64,000 nt of DNA, taken from contig JANBTH010000012.1 of NCBI GenBank assembly GCA_027578815.1, positions 1 through 64,000 on the forward strand, given 5' to 3'. The notes under the pieces were generated by a model. It saw only the letters and a list, made by a program, of their open reading frames with translations. It was not told the DNA's origin and did not search any database. Within the stretch, counting starts at the first letter, position 1; the number at the start of each line of letters is the position of its first letter. A program made the position numbers and the translations under genes. The stretch comes from Coemansia sp. RSA 1804. Its lineage: Eukaryota > Kickxellomycota > Kickxellomycetes > Kickxellales > Kickxellaceae. This document shows, piece by piece, positions 1-10,717 of this stretch.

Positions 1-187
1 GATCAATCGGCCCCCACAGCCAATCAGCAAAGAGGAAAAGAGCCAGTTGCTGCTTTGTTCCATCAAGCTTCCTTTTAGTGCTTCTTGAGTTTATAAAATT
101 GGCAGACGCAAAAAGAATGAGAAGAAAAAGAGATCAAACCAAGAGGTGCTGGATGCGTGTTTCTGCAAGCTCGACTGCCTTTTGGCG

Positions 188-3016
188 TTACTTTGATGTG
201 GATCCGCGCCGCTTGAACCAGTTGAATCTGGGAGGCGGCCGAGCGCCTGTGCTGCTTCCTCCTGAATGACTGCCGCCGTATCCGTTTTGGTACTGCTGGT
301 GGTGGCGCTGGTCGCCGTAGATGTCGCCATGGTCGCTTTCGCCGACATTGCTAGCCTTTGGTCTCAGCACCCTGCTATTTCTGCCATCGCCAGTCCTAGA
401 TGACGATGAGCCAGCGGCAGCAGCAGAGTTGGCATTGGTGCCACTGCTGCCGGATGTTCCTGAAACCTCTCCCTGGTGGCGTTTTCGTTCCTCTTCCTCC
501 TTTACGTATTTGTCGATGCTCAATGGAATCCATTTTGGCTCAGATGATGCTTTTGTTCCGTTTTTGCCACCGCCACTGTTTACAGAAGATTCGGCAGCTG
601 CTCTTTGCAAAGACTGCTGCTGCTGCTGCTGTTGATTTTGATGGGGTTGCTGTTGTATATGCCTGTGTGGAGCCTGCATAGCTGTCTCTTTCTGCAATTG
701 CTTTTCATCAACTTCGACAAGCGGGCTGGTCTCGCCGACCATGAACTCGCCAAACGACTGCTGCTTGATGATGCCAGAGCCAGCTCCAGAAGCAGCAGCT
801 ACGCCAGAAGATCTATTTCCTTCATCCAGCAGTCCAGGCCTGATGTTTGTCTGCGGAGGCTTTGGCTCTGCAAACGAACTGGCACGGCGGGTGCTGATAA
901 GAGTGCGGGAGTGACCAGTAATCTGCAGACCGGATATAACATTGAAACCGACCACCCACACCTGGCCCTCATCATGGTCGTCGATCATTAGCCGCACCAG
1001 CTCCTGAGAGTCCGGCAGCATCCCAAACGTGCTCCCGTGCTGCTCGATGGCCGCCTCTGCGGCAGTCGCAAGAATGTCAGTGCAGTGGATGCGCGAGGAC
1101 TCGTTCGGATGTAACGCTGTGGCCCTTGGCTTGTCCCGGATTATTCGTGCCTCTGGCCCAAACACGCGCAGCAGATAGCGCCCGTTCCAAGCAATCGCCT
1201 CGATTGTGACGGTCGACGGGTCAAGAGATATCGCAAACTCGCAGACAGGCAGAAGTGTCTCGTTGGTGGTGTGGTCCTTGCAGTCATCTGCGTGGAGAAA
1301 GCCAAACAGCACGCTGGGCGTCAGGACGCAGTAGCGGCGGCGGAATCCGTAGCCGTCAGGTGCCTTTCGGTTCACGTATCCCTCGTGGCGAGTCAGAGAC
1401 ATTGGCGCCTTGGGTTTCTGGCTAGTGCTTGAACCCAACACTGATGCCAGAGCCTGCTGTGCGCCTGAGCCATTTCTACCATTCCCAACGCTCTGAATAG
1501 CGCTGGTCTGTGCAGCGGTCTCGGATTGCCGTCCAGGGTGCAGCATGTCGCTGCTGTTGTTGCTGGCTCCGCTGATACTGCCGCTGCCGTTTAAGCTGTT
1601 TCCCGTGCCAGTCGCGCCCGGGCCTCCGCTTGCAGACGATGAAAGCGTGCGGCGCAGAGTCCGGTGCCAGACCAGGTAATCGGCTGCGTTACAGCTTCTA
1701 AAAGCGTAAGACTGGATGCTGAGACTGTTTCTTTGTGGCAGCATCAGCCCAGCCGTGGTCTCGTCAGCTTTAACGCCGGTATTGCTGCTGGGGCTTAGCA
1801 TCTGGATAATAAACATGCCACACTCGCCACTAGTCTTTCCTGTTGGAAGCGGCACCTCTAGCAGCGCCTGGATGCTGTGTATGTCAATTAGGCTGCTGGA
1901 GCTGCTATTTCCCCGGCTCATCCCGGATGCCATGGCTGCCCTGGACGAGCTGCGTGGCCAGCTGCGCCCTTCTTGGTCTGTTAGGCGGAATCGCTGGGCA
2001 AGGTCAATTTCCACATCTGGCTCTTCTGTGCCTTTTTCTTTAAACACGCGCAGCACACGGTTGCGCAGAACCGCCCACCTTAGGTGCCATCCAGCGCCTC
2101 CAGCGCCATCGGGCTCAAGGTGGTAGATGTGGCTCTCGGCATAGCTGTGGCAAAACTCATGTGGTAGCAGAGGAACAAAGTCAACAGTGTGCTGCAGCTC
2201 TAGAACTTCGCCCTTTCTCAGAATATAGGCGCTCAGCATCTCGTCTGCATCCAGCCAGTGCCCGGCGGAAGTCCAGAATAGACCGTATTGCTCGCGAAAC
2301 TGGGGCTGGCATCTCTGGCCGCCTCCCACGGTCCCCATGAATCCAGCGGTAGCTCCAGCGCTTTTAGGGGTGATTGCGCCATGAGACGCTGTGGCTTGCA
2401 GCCTCGGGGTGTCGTCTTTCCTTGTGTCAAGCGATAATCGTTGCTGTTGTTGCTGCTGATGGTCGTGGTGCTGGTCAAATATGGCTCCAACGGCAGTGCT
2501 AGGCGTGTCAACCATAGGCTCGGTCGCAGAACCAAGAGTTTGCTGCCAAATGTTGAAGCGCAGCATACAGATGTCTCTGGCTTGAGTGACGGTGATTCCT
2601 GGAGGGAAAGTCACTTTTCTCCACATGTCTCGGGCAACATACCGCACATTCACTGTCATGCTAGTGCCCATGTTTATGGAAGCTGTTGACAGCGGTGCAG
2701 AGGAGTCGGGTGTGGCCCCATTTACAGGGCTGCTTGCGCCCTTGTGGCCACGGCCGATGCCGCCATCTGTGGACAAGGATCCGGTGTATGGTGAAAATGT
2801 GCTACGCCCTTCGCCTTTCTGTGCCCCTGATGAGATGTGGAGCAGCGACGAAATCGTCTTATGTCCGCCGATTATTGGCATTGTACGCGCGCACAAGCTT
2901 ACCGAGCTGATCTCTTTCGGGCTGTGAAGTCTGACTGGACCCTTTGTGTGGCCGTTGACAATATGATGGAGTCCTTCGGGAATAGTAAATAAACTCGTAT
3001 TAATGGGATCCACCAT
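188..3016 (-). CDS. RA-like/PH-domain signalling scaffold protein
   Basis: Single-exon, 942-residue protein starting at ATG 3014-3016. After a low-complexity N-terminus comes a Ras-association/ubiquitin-like segment (NVRYVARDMWRKVTF, about residue 123). It is interrupted by a poly-Gln/low-complexity insert and resumes near YGLFWTSAGHWLDADEML. Two PH-like domains follow, one containing GWHLRWAVLRNRVLRVFKEKG near residue 305 and a second containing EGYVNRKAPDGYGFRRRYCVL near residue 580. The tail is Gln/Ser/Gly-rich and ends in a basic RFNWFKRRG motif. By family analogy it should bind a small GTPase and membrane phosphoinositides in a polarity or growth pathway; this is inference. Poly-Gln tracts are encoded by CAG/CTG runs near 612-632. 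I do not know an exact orthologue. Confidence 0.8.
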   Translation of the reverse strand: MVDPINTSLFTIPEGLHHIVNGHTKGPVRLHSPKEISSVSLCARTMPIIGGHKTISSLLHISSGAQKGEGRSTFSPYTGSLSTDGGIGRGHKGASSPVNGATPDSSAPLSTASINMGTSMTVNVRYVARDMWRKVTFPPGITVTQARDICMLRFNIWQQTLGSATEPMVDTPSTAVGAIFDQHHDHQQQQQQRLSLDTRKDDTPRLQATASHGAITPKSAGATAGFMGTVGGGQRCQPQFREQYGLFWTSAGHWLDADEMLSAYILRKGEVLELQHTVDFVPLLPHEFCHSYAESHIYHLEPDGAGGAGWHLRWAVLRNRVLRVFKEKGTEEPDVEIDLAQRFRLTDQEGRSWPRSSSRAAMASGMSRGNSSSSSLIDIHSIQALLEVPLPTGKTSGECGMFIIQMLSPSSNTGVKADETTAGLMLPQRNSLSIQSYAFRSCNAADYLVWHRTLRRTLSSSASGGPGATGTGNSLNGSGSISGASNNSSDMLHPGRQSETAAQTSAIQSVGNGRNGSGAQQALASVLGSSTSQKPKAPMSLTRHEGYVNRKAPDGYGFRRRYCVLTPSVLFGFLHADDCKDHTTNETLLPVCEFAISLDPSTVTIEAIAWNGRYLLRVFGPEARIIRDKPRATALHPNESSRIHCTDILATAAEAAIEQHGSTFGMLPDSQELVRLMIDDHDEGQVWVVGFNVISGLQITGHSRTLISTRRASSFAEPKPPQTNIRPGLLDEGNRSSGVAAASGAGSGIIKQQSFGEFMVGETSPLVEVDEKQLQKETAMQAPHRHIQQQPHQNQQQQQQQSLQRAAAESSVNSGGGKNGTKASSEPKWIPLSIDKYVKEEEERKRHQGEVSGTSGSSGTNANSAAAAGSSSSRTGDGRNSRVLRPKASNVGESDHGDIYGDQRHHQQYQNGYGGSHSGGSSTGARPPPRFNWFKRRGSTSK

Positions 3017-4438
3017 GCTATAAGTGGCGATAATAATGGTGGTAATGAGATCTAGGCAGAAAACAATTCACCACGGCTGGTCAAGTATCCTTTTACTGAC
3101 AACCCAATATCGACAGTATGAAATATGGAGCTTGTGAGTGCTAAATATGAAAATATATTTTAAAAATTAAAACGATAATCTTCTTTTAAAGGATTCAGGC
3201 GGTTTTATGACAATGACTATCACAGAATACGAGATAAAGAAACAAAAAAGAAATGTTAGAGATAATGTCAATAACAAAAATATAATAATATAGCGCTGGA
3301 AACGACTAAAAGGAAAAACAGTTGGAAGCTTCCAGTTCCTGCCAGAGTGCCTTTGGCTGGCCGGGCGACATGCAATGCTTATATCGACAAAACTCTTTTT
3401 TATTCGCGGTAATAAATGGGTGGCGAGGCAACAAAGGCTTGTGTGTGTCTGAGAAAGAAATAAACAAAAAAGAACAACACAAAAATCGGCAGGTTGTATG
3501 CACAATACACTTGGCTCTGGAGATAGAGGCAGGATGAAAGGGGGCGGCTTCCCAGGGACGGTGCGGGCACAAGAAGCACTTGGCTCCCGTCATCTGCACA
3601 CCTTACCAATCCCGCCCATCGCCAATAATGCGCACAGTCTAAACACAGCCCATCTCCAGCTCCAGCAGCATTGGTTTTCGTTTATGCTTGACTGCACTAC
3701 AAGCAGCTAAGCCGTAATTTGTTGTCGACCACACAAAAACAAGGTACTTTGCGCCCTGCACATCCCGTCTTCATACCGCAATTAAAGGCCATTTTAGGAC
3801 CACAGCATGCAATGGATGAATGAACAACAAAGATCGCTTTGCTTGTCATCTTGTGTTTCCTTTATTTTCAACGAACTTTTTAAAAGGGATAAAAGACATT
3901 TGTCATTGACCAGTATCGCACTGCAACCCAATTCTTCCCTTCTTTCTAACAGTCATACTCCCTTATTCCTCGTCAAAGCCACAAATGTTCTGTGCATACC
4001 ATGAGCAGCCAAATAAATTGGCTTGCATTCATAGACGCTTGAATGCTAGCCAAAGTATGTGCGATTCTGCAACAAATCCTTTTCGGCATGCGCCTTTGAA
4101 AGAAAGAGCATTCCCTGCTTACCTTTTTGGAAGGCTAGATGTCAACATGTTTTTTGCAGATTAGCTAAGATTACGTGTCCTATGACGTTAAGCATGTTTG
4201 ATATGGCTTTGTTTCATTTATTCCTTCAAAAACCATATGCTTTCAGATGATATTCATGCACAGAAGGAGATAATAGTTGCCAACAACTTGGGTAAACAAA
4301 ATAACATGTCAATTCCAATATATATCAAAGTGAGTGCTTGTCGCTGAGTCGGAGGATTCCCCGGTTTAGTGGACCGTGTTCCCTATCTGGGTGTTGCGGT
4401 TTGATAATTGGCCTGAACCAAATGCTTAAATTCGGCAG
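3017..4438. other. intergenic region, 5' of PH-protein gene
   Basis: AT-rich spacer between the 5' end of the PH/RA gene and the 3' end of the HIRIP3-like gene. The minus strand around 3300-3500 is pyrimidine-rich, as expected of promoter or 5'-UTR sequence. Short open frames (for example 3807-4004, plus) have no recognisable features. I see no RNA gene. Confidence 0.5.
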
Positions 4439-5473
4439 TCAGTCGCTATTACTCTCATCCATATTGTTAGTCGGCTCTCCATCGCTGGAGACATTGTCGT
4501 TACCGACTGAGCGGTCGCTATCACCATCTTCAGTGTATGCGTCGGATTCGCTTCCACTTTCTTCCACCTCATCTGCGCTTCCGTTTTCTCCTCCCTCATT
4601 GTCTTCCTCGCCGCCATCTTCATCATTCGCATCACTCTCTTCACCCTCTTCACTATCGCTAATCTGGTCAACATTATAAGATATTTTCTTCCGAGCTGCG
4701 CCACGCCGATTACGCGAAACTACCTCTTGCTCCGGCGTCTCCTCCGAGCCATCGATAATGTTGTCCTGATCCATCGCAGCCAGCTCGGCTTGCAATTCGC
4801 GCTTTGCTTTAATTTTCTTGCACTTCTCTAGTGTTGGCCGCCCTTCCATTCCCAGATCATCGAGGACCTTTTTGAGATGGCGCATCTGCTGAGTGCCATT
4901 CATACCAGCAAGCTCCTTTGACCACACCTTGCGCAGTCCGCACTTGTTAATATACGACTTTAGGTTGTCGATAGTCTTTTTGCTTCCAGCCGAGATGCTT
5001 TTGTCTGCATTTGACGACATCTTTGTTCGCTTTGGTTTTGACGAGGAGTGGCTTTCTGTTGGCTTTCTTTTAGTGCGAGAGCTGGTTTCATTATCTGAGC
5101 TGCCGACGGCATGCGAGTCTTCATCTTCGTGATCATCATTATCAGACAGCAAAGCATCTGCTACGTTTTCCTCGTCTTCTGTCTCACTCTTATCAGCGCA
5201 ACTGTCTTCAGCGTCTTCGCCCTGTTGATGCGCGGCTTCCCCTTCGCTTTTCGCTTCATTCTCTCGCATCAGCTTTTCAAGCACAGTTGAAACAGTCTCC
5301 TTGATAATCTTTTTGTACGGTTTCTCATCCAGTGCTTTTTCCTCAAGACCAAACTCTCTTTCTGCGTGCCGACGAACATCGCGGTCAGTCAATGAATCCA
5401 AGTCCCCTTCTCGTACGATCCTGCCGCAGACTTCCTTAAGGCGTTCAATGTCGATATCAATGCTACTTGCCAT
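4439..5473 (-). CDS. HIRIP3-like histone chaperone (DEK_C-type N-terminus)
   Basis: Protein of 344 residues starting at ATG 5471-5473. Residues 1-70 form a helical DEK_C-like module (ERLKEVCGRIVREGDLDSLT). An acidic, Ser-rich linker follows. Around 165-235 there is a block closely resembling the core of animal HIRIP3 (LKSYINKCGLRKVWSKEL; KKVLDDLGMEGRPTLEKCKK). The last third is an extremely acidic Glu/Asp/Ser tail. HIRIP3 proteins bind H2A-H2B and link to the HIRA pathway, so a nuclear histone-chaperone role is likely. The family assignment rests on the central block and the acidic architecture. I could not see a convincing CHZ motif. Confidence 0.75.
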   Translation of the reverse strand: MASSIDIDIERLKEVCGRIVREGDLDSLTDRDVRRHAEREFGLEEKALDEKPYKKIIKETVSTVLEKLMRENEAKSEGEAAHQQGEDAEDSCADKSETEDEENVADALLSDNDDHEDEDSHAVGSSDNETSSRTKRKPTESHSSSKPKRTKMSSNADKSISAGSKKTIDNLKSYINKCGLRKVWSKELAGMNGTQQMRHLKKVLDDLGMEGRPTLEKCKKIKAKRELQAELAAMDQDNIIDGSEETPEQEVVSRNRRGAARKKISYNVDQISDSEEGEESDANDEDGGEEDNEGGENGSADEVEESGSESDAYTEDGDSDRSVGNDNVSSDGEPTNNMDESNSD

Positions 5474-5856
5474 TTACAAGAATAATAAGAAAAAGTTGGA
5501 TTGGATATACGACTGAGCCAAAAGAAAATATAAAAAGCCAAAAATGTCGATACGTTATGAGCAGAAAAGTGAAAGTGAAACGACACAATAGTAAACAAAT
5601 TTTGAGCAGCGTGACGCGTTCTGTGCGCTTAATTATAAAATGTCGCGTTTCTTTTCTTTTGTGCCATATGATCCGGGCAGATATCAAATCAAAAATAATG
5701 CTAGAAACAAAGCACCTTGCGGATATGTAATTGTGGTTTTCTCACTTGAATATGGCTTTAAACATGCCATATCGACCCCATGTCATTTGAAAAAACTTCA
5801 AAATATTGGCTAATAAATGCAGCTGTAAAATGATAAAAAAGAAGTGCGGTATTTGT
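5474..5856. other. intergenic region
   Basis: AT-rich sequence holding the HIRIP3-like gene's promoter on its left and the secreted-protein gene's 3' flank on its right. No gene or structured RNA seen. Confidence 0.5.
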
Positions 5857-6381
5857 CTAAAGTGCTACACATGCGTCAAGTCCAATAAACAAGAGGTTTA
5901 GACGGAGTCCTAGATCCAAGCCAAGGCCGGAAAGAAGCCCAGGGAAGGACCGGTCGCAAACAAAGCCTTGGCTGCCTCCTGCAGCTTCGGTTGGTTTTGG
6001 ATGGTTAGGCCCAACGCCTACCTCTCCTGAGACATACGGGTCCGAGTAGCTCACATAGTAGTGTGTAATTGATCCGTCGTAGCCGGAGAGATTAACACCA
6101 AAGCTATAATCATATGAGCTGCTGGTGGTAGGAACCTCTGTCATAGCCTCAGTTTCTTTTAAATTGTTGTGTCCTGACGCCGTACTGGTAGCTCTTGGAT
6201 ACGAGGAACGAGTAGGCAGGCGAGGAGTGGCGCCTGAAAACCGAATCAGACTGCTTGCACTCTCAAGCTGAATTTCATCGTCTATATTTCCTAGTGGAAA
6301 CACCAATTCCGTGGGCATAATTGACATTGCGCTACCAAGAACAGATAGCGCAAGAATAGACTCGAGAAAAAAAAGTTTCAT
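5857..6381 (-). CDS. small Ser/Thr-rich secreted or cell-wall protein
   Basis: Predicted product of 174 residues. The frame is open further upstream, but only to a TTG; the first ATG (6379-6381) directly begins a classic signal peptide, MKLFFLESILALSVLGSAMS. The mature part is rich in Ser, Thr, Pro and Tyr and contains no recognised domain. The last 30 residues are Gly/Leu-rich and hydrophobic (LLSGLGLDLGLRLNLLFIGL), which could be a GPI-attachment tail or a membrane anchor. A surface or secreted role is inferred from these features alone. No homologue is recognised. Confidence 0.55.
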   Translation of the reverse strand: MKLFFLESILALSVLGSAMSIMPTELVFPLGNIDDEIQLESASSLIRFSGATPRLPTRSSYPRATSTASGHNNLKETEAMTEVPTTSSSYDYSFGVNLSGYDGSITHYYVSYSDPYVSGEVGVGPNHPKPTEAAGGSQGFVCDRSFPGLLSGLGLDLGLRLNLLFIGLDACVAL

Positions 6382-7424
6382 TGTACTAGAGAGCAAACAA
6401 AAACAATGTGGTTTGAAAAGCTAAGAAAGGACAAGCAATGGTATCGAAACCTTCACAATGAGACTGTTATAACAAAATGGCCTAATATGAGCATTTATTC
6501 ATGTTTATAAACACATACGCCAAAGCGCATAATGCACAAGCCGAAACATGAGGTAAAGAAATGTATAACCAGGAGATAAATAGCTTAACACTGTATACAA
6601 TTATTTATTAAAAATGTCATCTCCTATTAATCAATGTCGCACTAGTCATGCTTGCAAAGAATAGATTAAACAAAAATGTAGCCGTTTCTTCTTGGGGCAG
6701 AGTTGCTGTGTAATCTCATAAATACACTATCTATTGACTAAATTTGCTGGCTTGGTTGAGCCAGCAATAGCGGTTCAATGATTTCAGGAAAATTACCGAC
6801 ACTTGCCAAATGCCGAGTGCTAACATGATAGCCGACTCTACATATACCTGGAATGTAGATACGGGCAGCCATAAAATACATACGTACTAAATGTTTTTAT
6901 TTTATTCTTACTCTTTAATCTAAATGAATACAATAAAGCATTTTACTGTGAATAAGCTGGATTTATTCTATTCTGCAGTTGTTTGTCATGTGTCATCGTC
7001 TATACTTTGCTCAACCCTCCAATAGCGCCACTAAAATCCTGCTATAAACCAACCGCAGCCTTGTGGAGGCGTGAGTAAAGAAGCAAAGAAAAGGTTATAA
7101 TCGTAACATACAGTATCAATACGTTTGTTTCGTCAATTTATTGCGTCAAATTCAAACAAAACAGAAGTTCTTTATCGTCTATATTGGCGTAAATAACAGC
7201 ATTTCTGAATCTGCAGATATTTCCAAACTCAGTAAACAACCTTGTGCTGAGTTTTGTGGCATAGACCCAACGTTATAACTACACTACCATTCTATATTCT
7301 AGCCAAGGCGTGACAATAAACAAAGAGCAAAGCGTAATATATCGGTTGGACATGCATCTTTACTGCTATAATGCATGTCTATTCTCTTATCAGCAACATA
7401 TCAACCACTATGAGTAACAAGCAA
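6382..7424. other. intergenic region
   Basis: About 1 kb of AT-rich sequence with stop codons in all frames, between the secreted-protein promoter and the 3' end of the asparaginase gene. No tRNA-like box pair, repeat or convincing ORF was seen. Confidence 0.5.
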
Positions 7425-10163
7425 TCAAGTGTTATTATTAGTAGCGCTTGCTTGATTAGTGGATATTCTCGCTGAGAAAAGATTGCATATTTTTTGCATC
7501 TCATTCAGGCTATCCTCGTTAGGAGGGCCAAGTTCATTCCATAGATCGAGTTTGCGAAGAACATAATCCATAGGGGTGTATCCCCAATAGTCCCAGTGTT
7601 CCACCAAAACCTCTGGGAGGCTTAAAAGATATTCCACAATCTCAACCTGACTTGAGATAACAGCAAAGTAGAGAATTGTTCTGCCTTCGTGATCACTAGA
7701 GCTGACATCAAATTTGGCACGCACGCAAAGCTTTAGGAACTCAATGTCACCTCTTGCCACAGCATTCTGCATGCTCAGCATCAAGTCACGAAGCTCAGCA
7801 TCGCTGAAATGTGCGCCGGCCTGTAAAAGAAGATTCACCATCTCTGGGTGCCGTGAGCTGATTGCAGTAAACAGAGGCGTATGCCCTTGCCGGCTCAGCA
7901 CGTGTACGCTGGCACCACGTCTCAAAAGAAAGCGCGCACACGGGAGTTGTCCAGCGCGTACTGCACAGTGCAGCGGGGTTTGGCCGGCATAGTCGTAGCA
8001 TGTAACCTCAAGAACATTATTCGACGCAGCTTCTAGTAAATACATTCCTTGCAAATCCCCAGTAGCTGCCGCTGCGCAGAACATAACTGGAAAAAAGGAG
8101 CGATATATGGACGCGCGTTCAGTAGCAGTCTCGCGAGACAGAGGGGGAATGTCGCTGATCGTCGGCAGCTCGAAGTGTTCGGAGATATGGCTATTGGTTT
8201 CTGACTTTTCGTCACTGTCCAGAGTCACGGAAGGAACAAGCGGTTTGAAAAGCGTAGGTTCAATGTTTAGCTCATTAGCACGTGTTTCATCGAGGATCTG
8301 CCGAGATAAGAACTGAGTAAACGTATGCGAGCGCCCCTGGCTTGAGTAGTAGATTGGTCTGGAATGGGACTGCACCACAGTGAGCTCGCCACGAAGACTC
8401 CTGCCAAGCATCTCGCGGCACTTTTCTGGTGTGTATTTGCGACCCAGAAGATAGCTGAGCTTTGTCAGTGCGCATTCCGACGTCATGTCCCGCCCTGGAA
8501 CTACCTGTGCCTTTGTCAATCCACGCGCAGCTGCATAGATATCGGACACATTACCACGCTGACACTGAGTGACATTGACAATTACCATGCCGCGCTCGCT
8601 TGCCTGAGAAAGCGCCTCGAGTATCTCCGGACGAGCATCCGGTGCGTTTCCAGCGCCAAATGTTTCCAGCACAATTCCTTGGATTGGAGGCGCTAGAAAG
8701 GCACGCATGGCCGCTGGCGTTATGCCTGGAAACAGCCGCAGTGTAGCAACGTTAGAGTTCATCTCTTTGATAGCAAAGAAAGGCTCGATGGCATTAGGGC
8801 GAAGGACATCTGACCAGTTGACCTCGATGTCTACTCCAACTTTGACAAGCGGCGGCAGGTTTGGCGACGAAAATGCGTCAAAGTCCATTGCATCCAGCTT
8901 TATGCAACGGTTCCCACGGAACAGCTTGTTGTTAAAGTATAGCGTGACCTCTGGAATGACAAAATGCCCTGCAATGGTCAGTGCACCCAAGAAGTTTTCA
9001 ATGCCATCGTTGCGAACCTCAGCAATCGGTACCTGCGATCCTGTAACGATGACCGACTTTCCTAGATTCTGCAGCATAAAACTAAGAGCACTTGCGGTGT
9101 ACGACATCGTATCCGTGCCATGCAGAATAATAAAGGCATCAAAGGAGTAGTAGAACTGTTCAATGTCGGTGACTATGCGGACCCAATCCGTCATGTCCAT
9201 GTTACACGAGTCAAGAAGTGGATCGTATTCCAAAAAGCAGTACTGTGTACGCCTACCATAGAGTGACCGTGGGGTTATAAGCCAGTCCGAGAGCCGGGAT
9301 AAAGAAGCTGCTTCTTGCTTTTCGTCATCAGAATCCCCGGCTATCTGCTGCAGTGCCTGGTCTGTTTCTTCAAATACTGCAGATGGTGATGAATAGTTCG
9401 ATGTCGGCCTGCTTGCCTTGTGAGCAATCTCAGGATTCGAAGTATCTCCTGGTGTGCTGGTTTGTGGGTTGCCCGGATTAGTTCCCGTCTCCGTTTCTGC
9501 TTGGAGGTTTGTTGTATCTGTAGCCAGACTGTCAGGATGTGGCTTGCGTTCTGTTTGGTTAGAATCCATACTATGTCTACCCGGACCACTACCAATGCTG
9601 TTTTTTTCAGAATTGCTAACACGCAACCCAAGCCGTTGCTGGTTTCGAGTTATGTCATTAAGCCGTCGTTTGGCCATTTCAATCAGAATGTCTGTTTTGG
9701 TAGGATGGGCTGCTGTCTGCTGCCTTGGTTCTCGTTCATGCTCCAATCCTCGCCGATGTTGCGGTACAGGCTGCCACACCGGTGCCTGACCCGGTCCGTG
9801 CATGCCTGAAGCAGTATCATCAGCCTTTCCGGCTTTGTTGCCTAGACCAATCGACCGATGAAACTCGATTCCAAAATCCTTGAAGCCCTCGGGATCGTGG
9901 AACCGCTCGATTGTCCGCAATTTTTCTGGAAGATACCCTTTGACTGGAGAGTATCCGCTGTGCTTCTTATTCTTCATGCCAATCGTTCCACCCGTGTATA
10001 TAACTAGAACCTTTGACACGCCTTGAGTTATTGCTTCATCAAGCGATGCGCGCATGCGTTGGAAGTCGGCGGTTTCGCTGTAGTGATGCGCAGCAATTCC
10101 TTGCGCCTTTTCGCTTGGAGAAGGCGATCCTCCAGGCGACGACATTGCGCTTTCACTTTTCAT
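7425..10163 (-). CDS. cytosolic type I L-asparaginase with C-terminal ankyrin repeats
   Basis: Hydrolyses L-asparagine to aspartate and ammonia. It has the ASPG/60-kDa-lysophospholipase architecture of an asparaginase core plus ankyrin repeats. The 912-residue model starts at ATG 10161-10163. The frame stays open 82 codons further upstream, but that extension overlaps a TATA box at 10239-10247 and is probably 5' leader. The catalytic Thr motif TGGTIG is at residues 57-62 and the HGTDT motif near 348-352. GSQVPIAEVRNDGIEN is also conserved. Between about residues 110 and 280 lies a long, disordered Ser/Thr/Gln-rich insertion absent from typical asparaginases. Ankyrin repeats (GQTPLHCAVRAGQ, GHTPLFTAISS, GRTILYFAVISS) occupy roughly 695-900. 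Confidence 0.9.
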   Translation of the reverse strand: MKSESAMSSPGGSPSPSEKAQGIAAHHYSETADFQRMRASLDEAITQGVSKVLVIYTGGTIGMKNKKHSGYSPVKGYLPEKLRTIERFHDPEGFKDFGIEFHRSIGLGNKAGKADDTASGMHGPGQAPVWQPVPQHRRGLEHEREPRQQTAAHPTKTDILIEMAKRRLNDITRNQQRLGLRVSNSEKNSIGSGPGRHSMDSNQTERKPHPDSLATDTTNLQAETETGTNPGNPQTSTPGDTSNPEIAHKASRPTSNYSSPSAVFEETDQALQQIAGDSDDEKQEAASLSRLSDWLITPRSLYGRRTQYCFLEYDPLLDSCNMDMTDWVRIVTDIEQFYYSFDAFIILHGTDTMSYTASALSFMLQNLGKSVIVTGSQVPIAEVRNDGIENFLGALTIAGHFVIPEVTLYFNNKLFRGNRCIKLDAMDFDAFSSPNLPPLVKVGVDIEVNWSDVLRPNAIEPFFAIKEMNSNVATLRLFPGITPAAMRAFLAPPIQGIVLETFGAGNAPDARPEILEALSQASERGMVIVNVTQCQRGNVSDIYAAARGLTKAQVVPGRDMTSECALTKLSYLLGRKYTPEKCREMLGRSLRGELTVVQSHSRPIYYSSQGRSHTFTQFLSRQILDETRANELNIEPTLFKPLVPSVTLDSDEKSETNSHISEHFELPTISDIPPLSRETATERASIYRSFFPVMFCAAAATGDLQGMYLLEAASNNVLEVTCYDYAGQTPLHCAVRAGQLPCARFLLRRGASVHVLSRQGHTPLFTAISSRHPEMVNLLLQAGAHFSDAELRDLMLSMQNAVARGDIEFLKLCVRAKFDVSSSDHEGRTILYFAVISSQVEIVEYLLSLPEVLVEHWDYWGYTPMDYVLRKLDLWNELGPPNEDSLNEMQKICNLFSARISTNQASATNNNT

Positions 10164-10238
10164 GGTCTGTACTAGAGAGTGGTCGGTCTGGATCTCTTCC
10201 TTCTCTCTTCGCTTGCTTTGTTGTCGGACAAGACAGTG

Positions 10239-10247
10239 TATATATAT
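10239..10247 (-). promoter_or_regulatory. TATA box of asparaginase gene
   Basis: The minus strand reads AAAATATATATAC here, about 75 bases upstream of ATG 10163. It sits inside the in-frame upstream extension. This argues that translation starts at 10163 rather than at the distal ATG (10409). Confidence 0.5.
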
Positions 10248-10717
10248 TTTCAAGGAGAAAAAGGAGCTAAAAGGTTTTTGAACAGTGAATATGGTGCCAT
10301 CCAGCACGCAACGATCGTATAAATAAGCAAAAATAAAAAGCCCGAGAAGAAAAACAGGGTGGGAAAGAAAAGAAAAGGCTGGCTCAATTTCAAACCCCAC
10401 CGAATACATATTGCTCTACAACGCAAAGACAGCACGAATTTTTCTGTTTTTTTCGGTATGGGAAAAACGACAAAGTTTGTCATCAACCGTGTTGCAACAT
10501 AACCATTTCTCACACGCAGGTTCAAAATAACATCAATAGTCCGATATCGAAGAAATGCAAAATTTTCCGTATTTCAATGCACGCTTGATATATTAAGTGT
10601 TTTCTGCACCCTGTGCTTTTTCATTTACTCTTCCAAGCACAAAGTGCGCGATGTAAAAGATAAGAAATGGAGGACCAAAACGATAAAGTCTGGTGCACAA
10701 TCAGCGCTATTCAAAAG
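10248..10717. other. intergenic region
   Basis: Upstream flank of the asparaginase gene and 3' flank of the tomosyn gene. It is AT-rich, with purine/pyrimidine runs but no gene. The open frame entering from the asparaginase side (to 10409) encodes a hydrophobic stretch that I regard as non-coding leader. Confidence 0.4.

Noticed and set aside
10164..10409. 82-codon N-terminal extension of the asparaginase with a hydrophobic segment
   Set aside because: It overlaps a TATA box and has Phe/Leu-rich leader-like composition; the conserved protein starts downstream.
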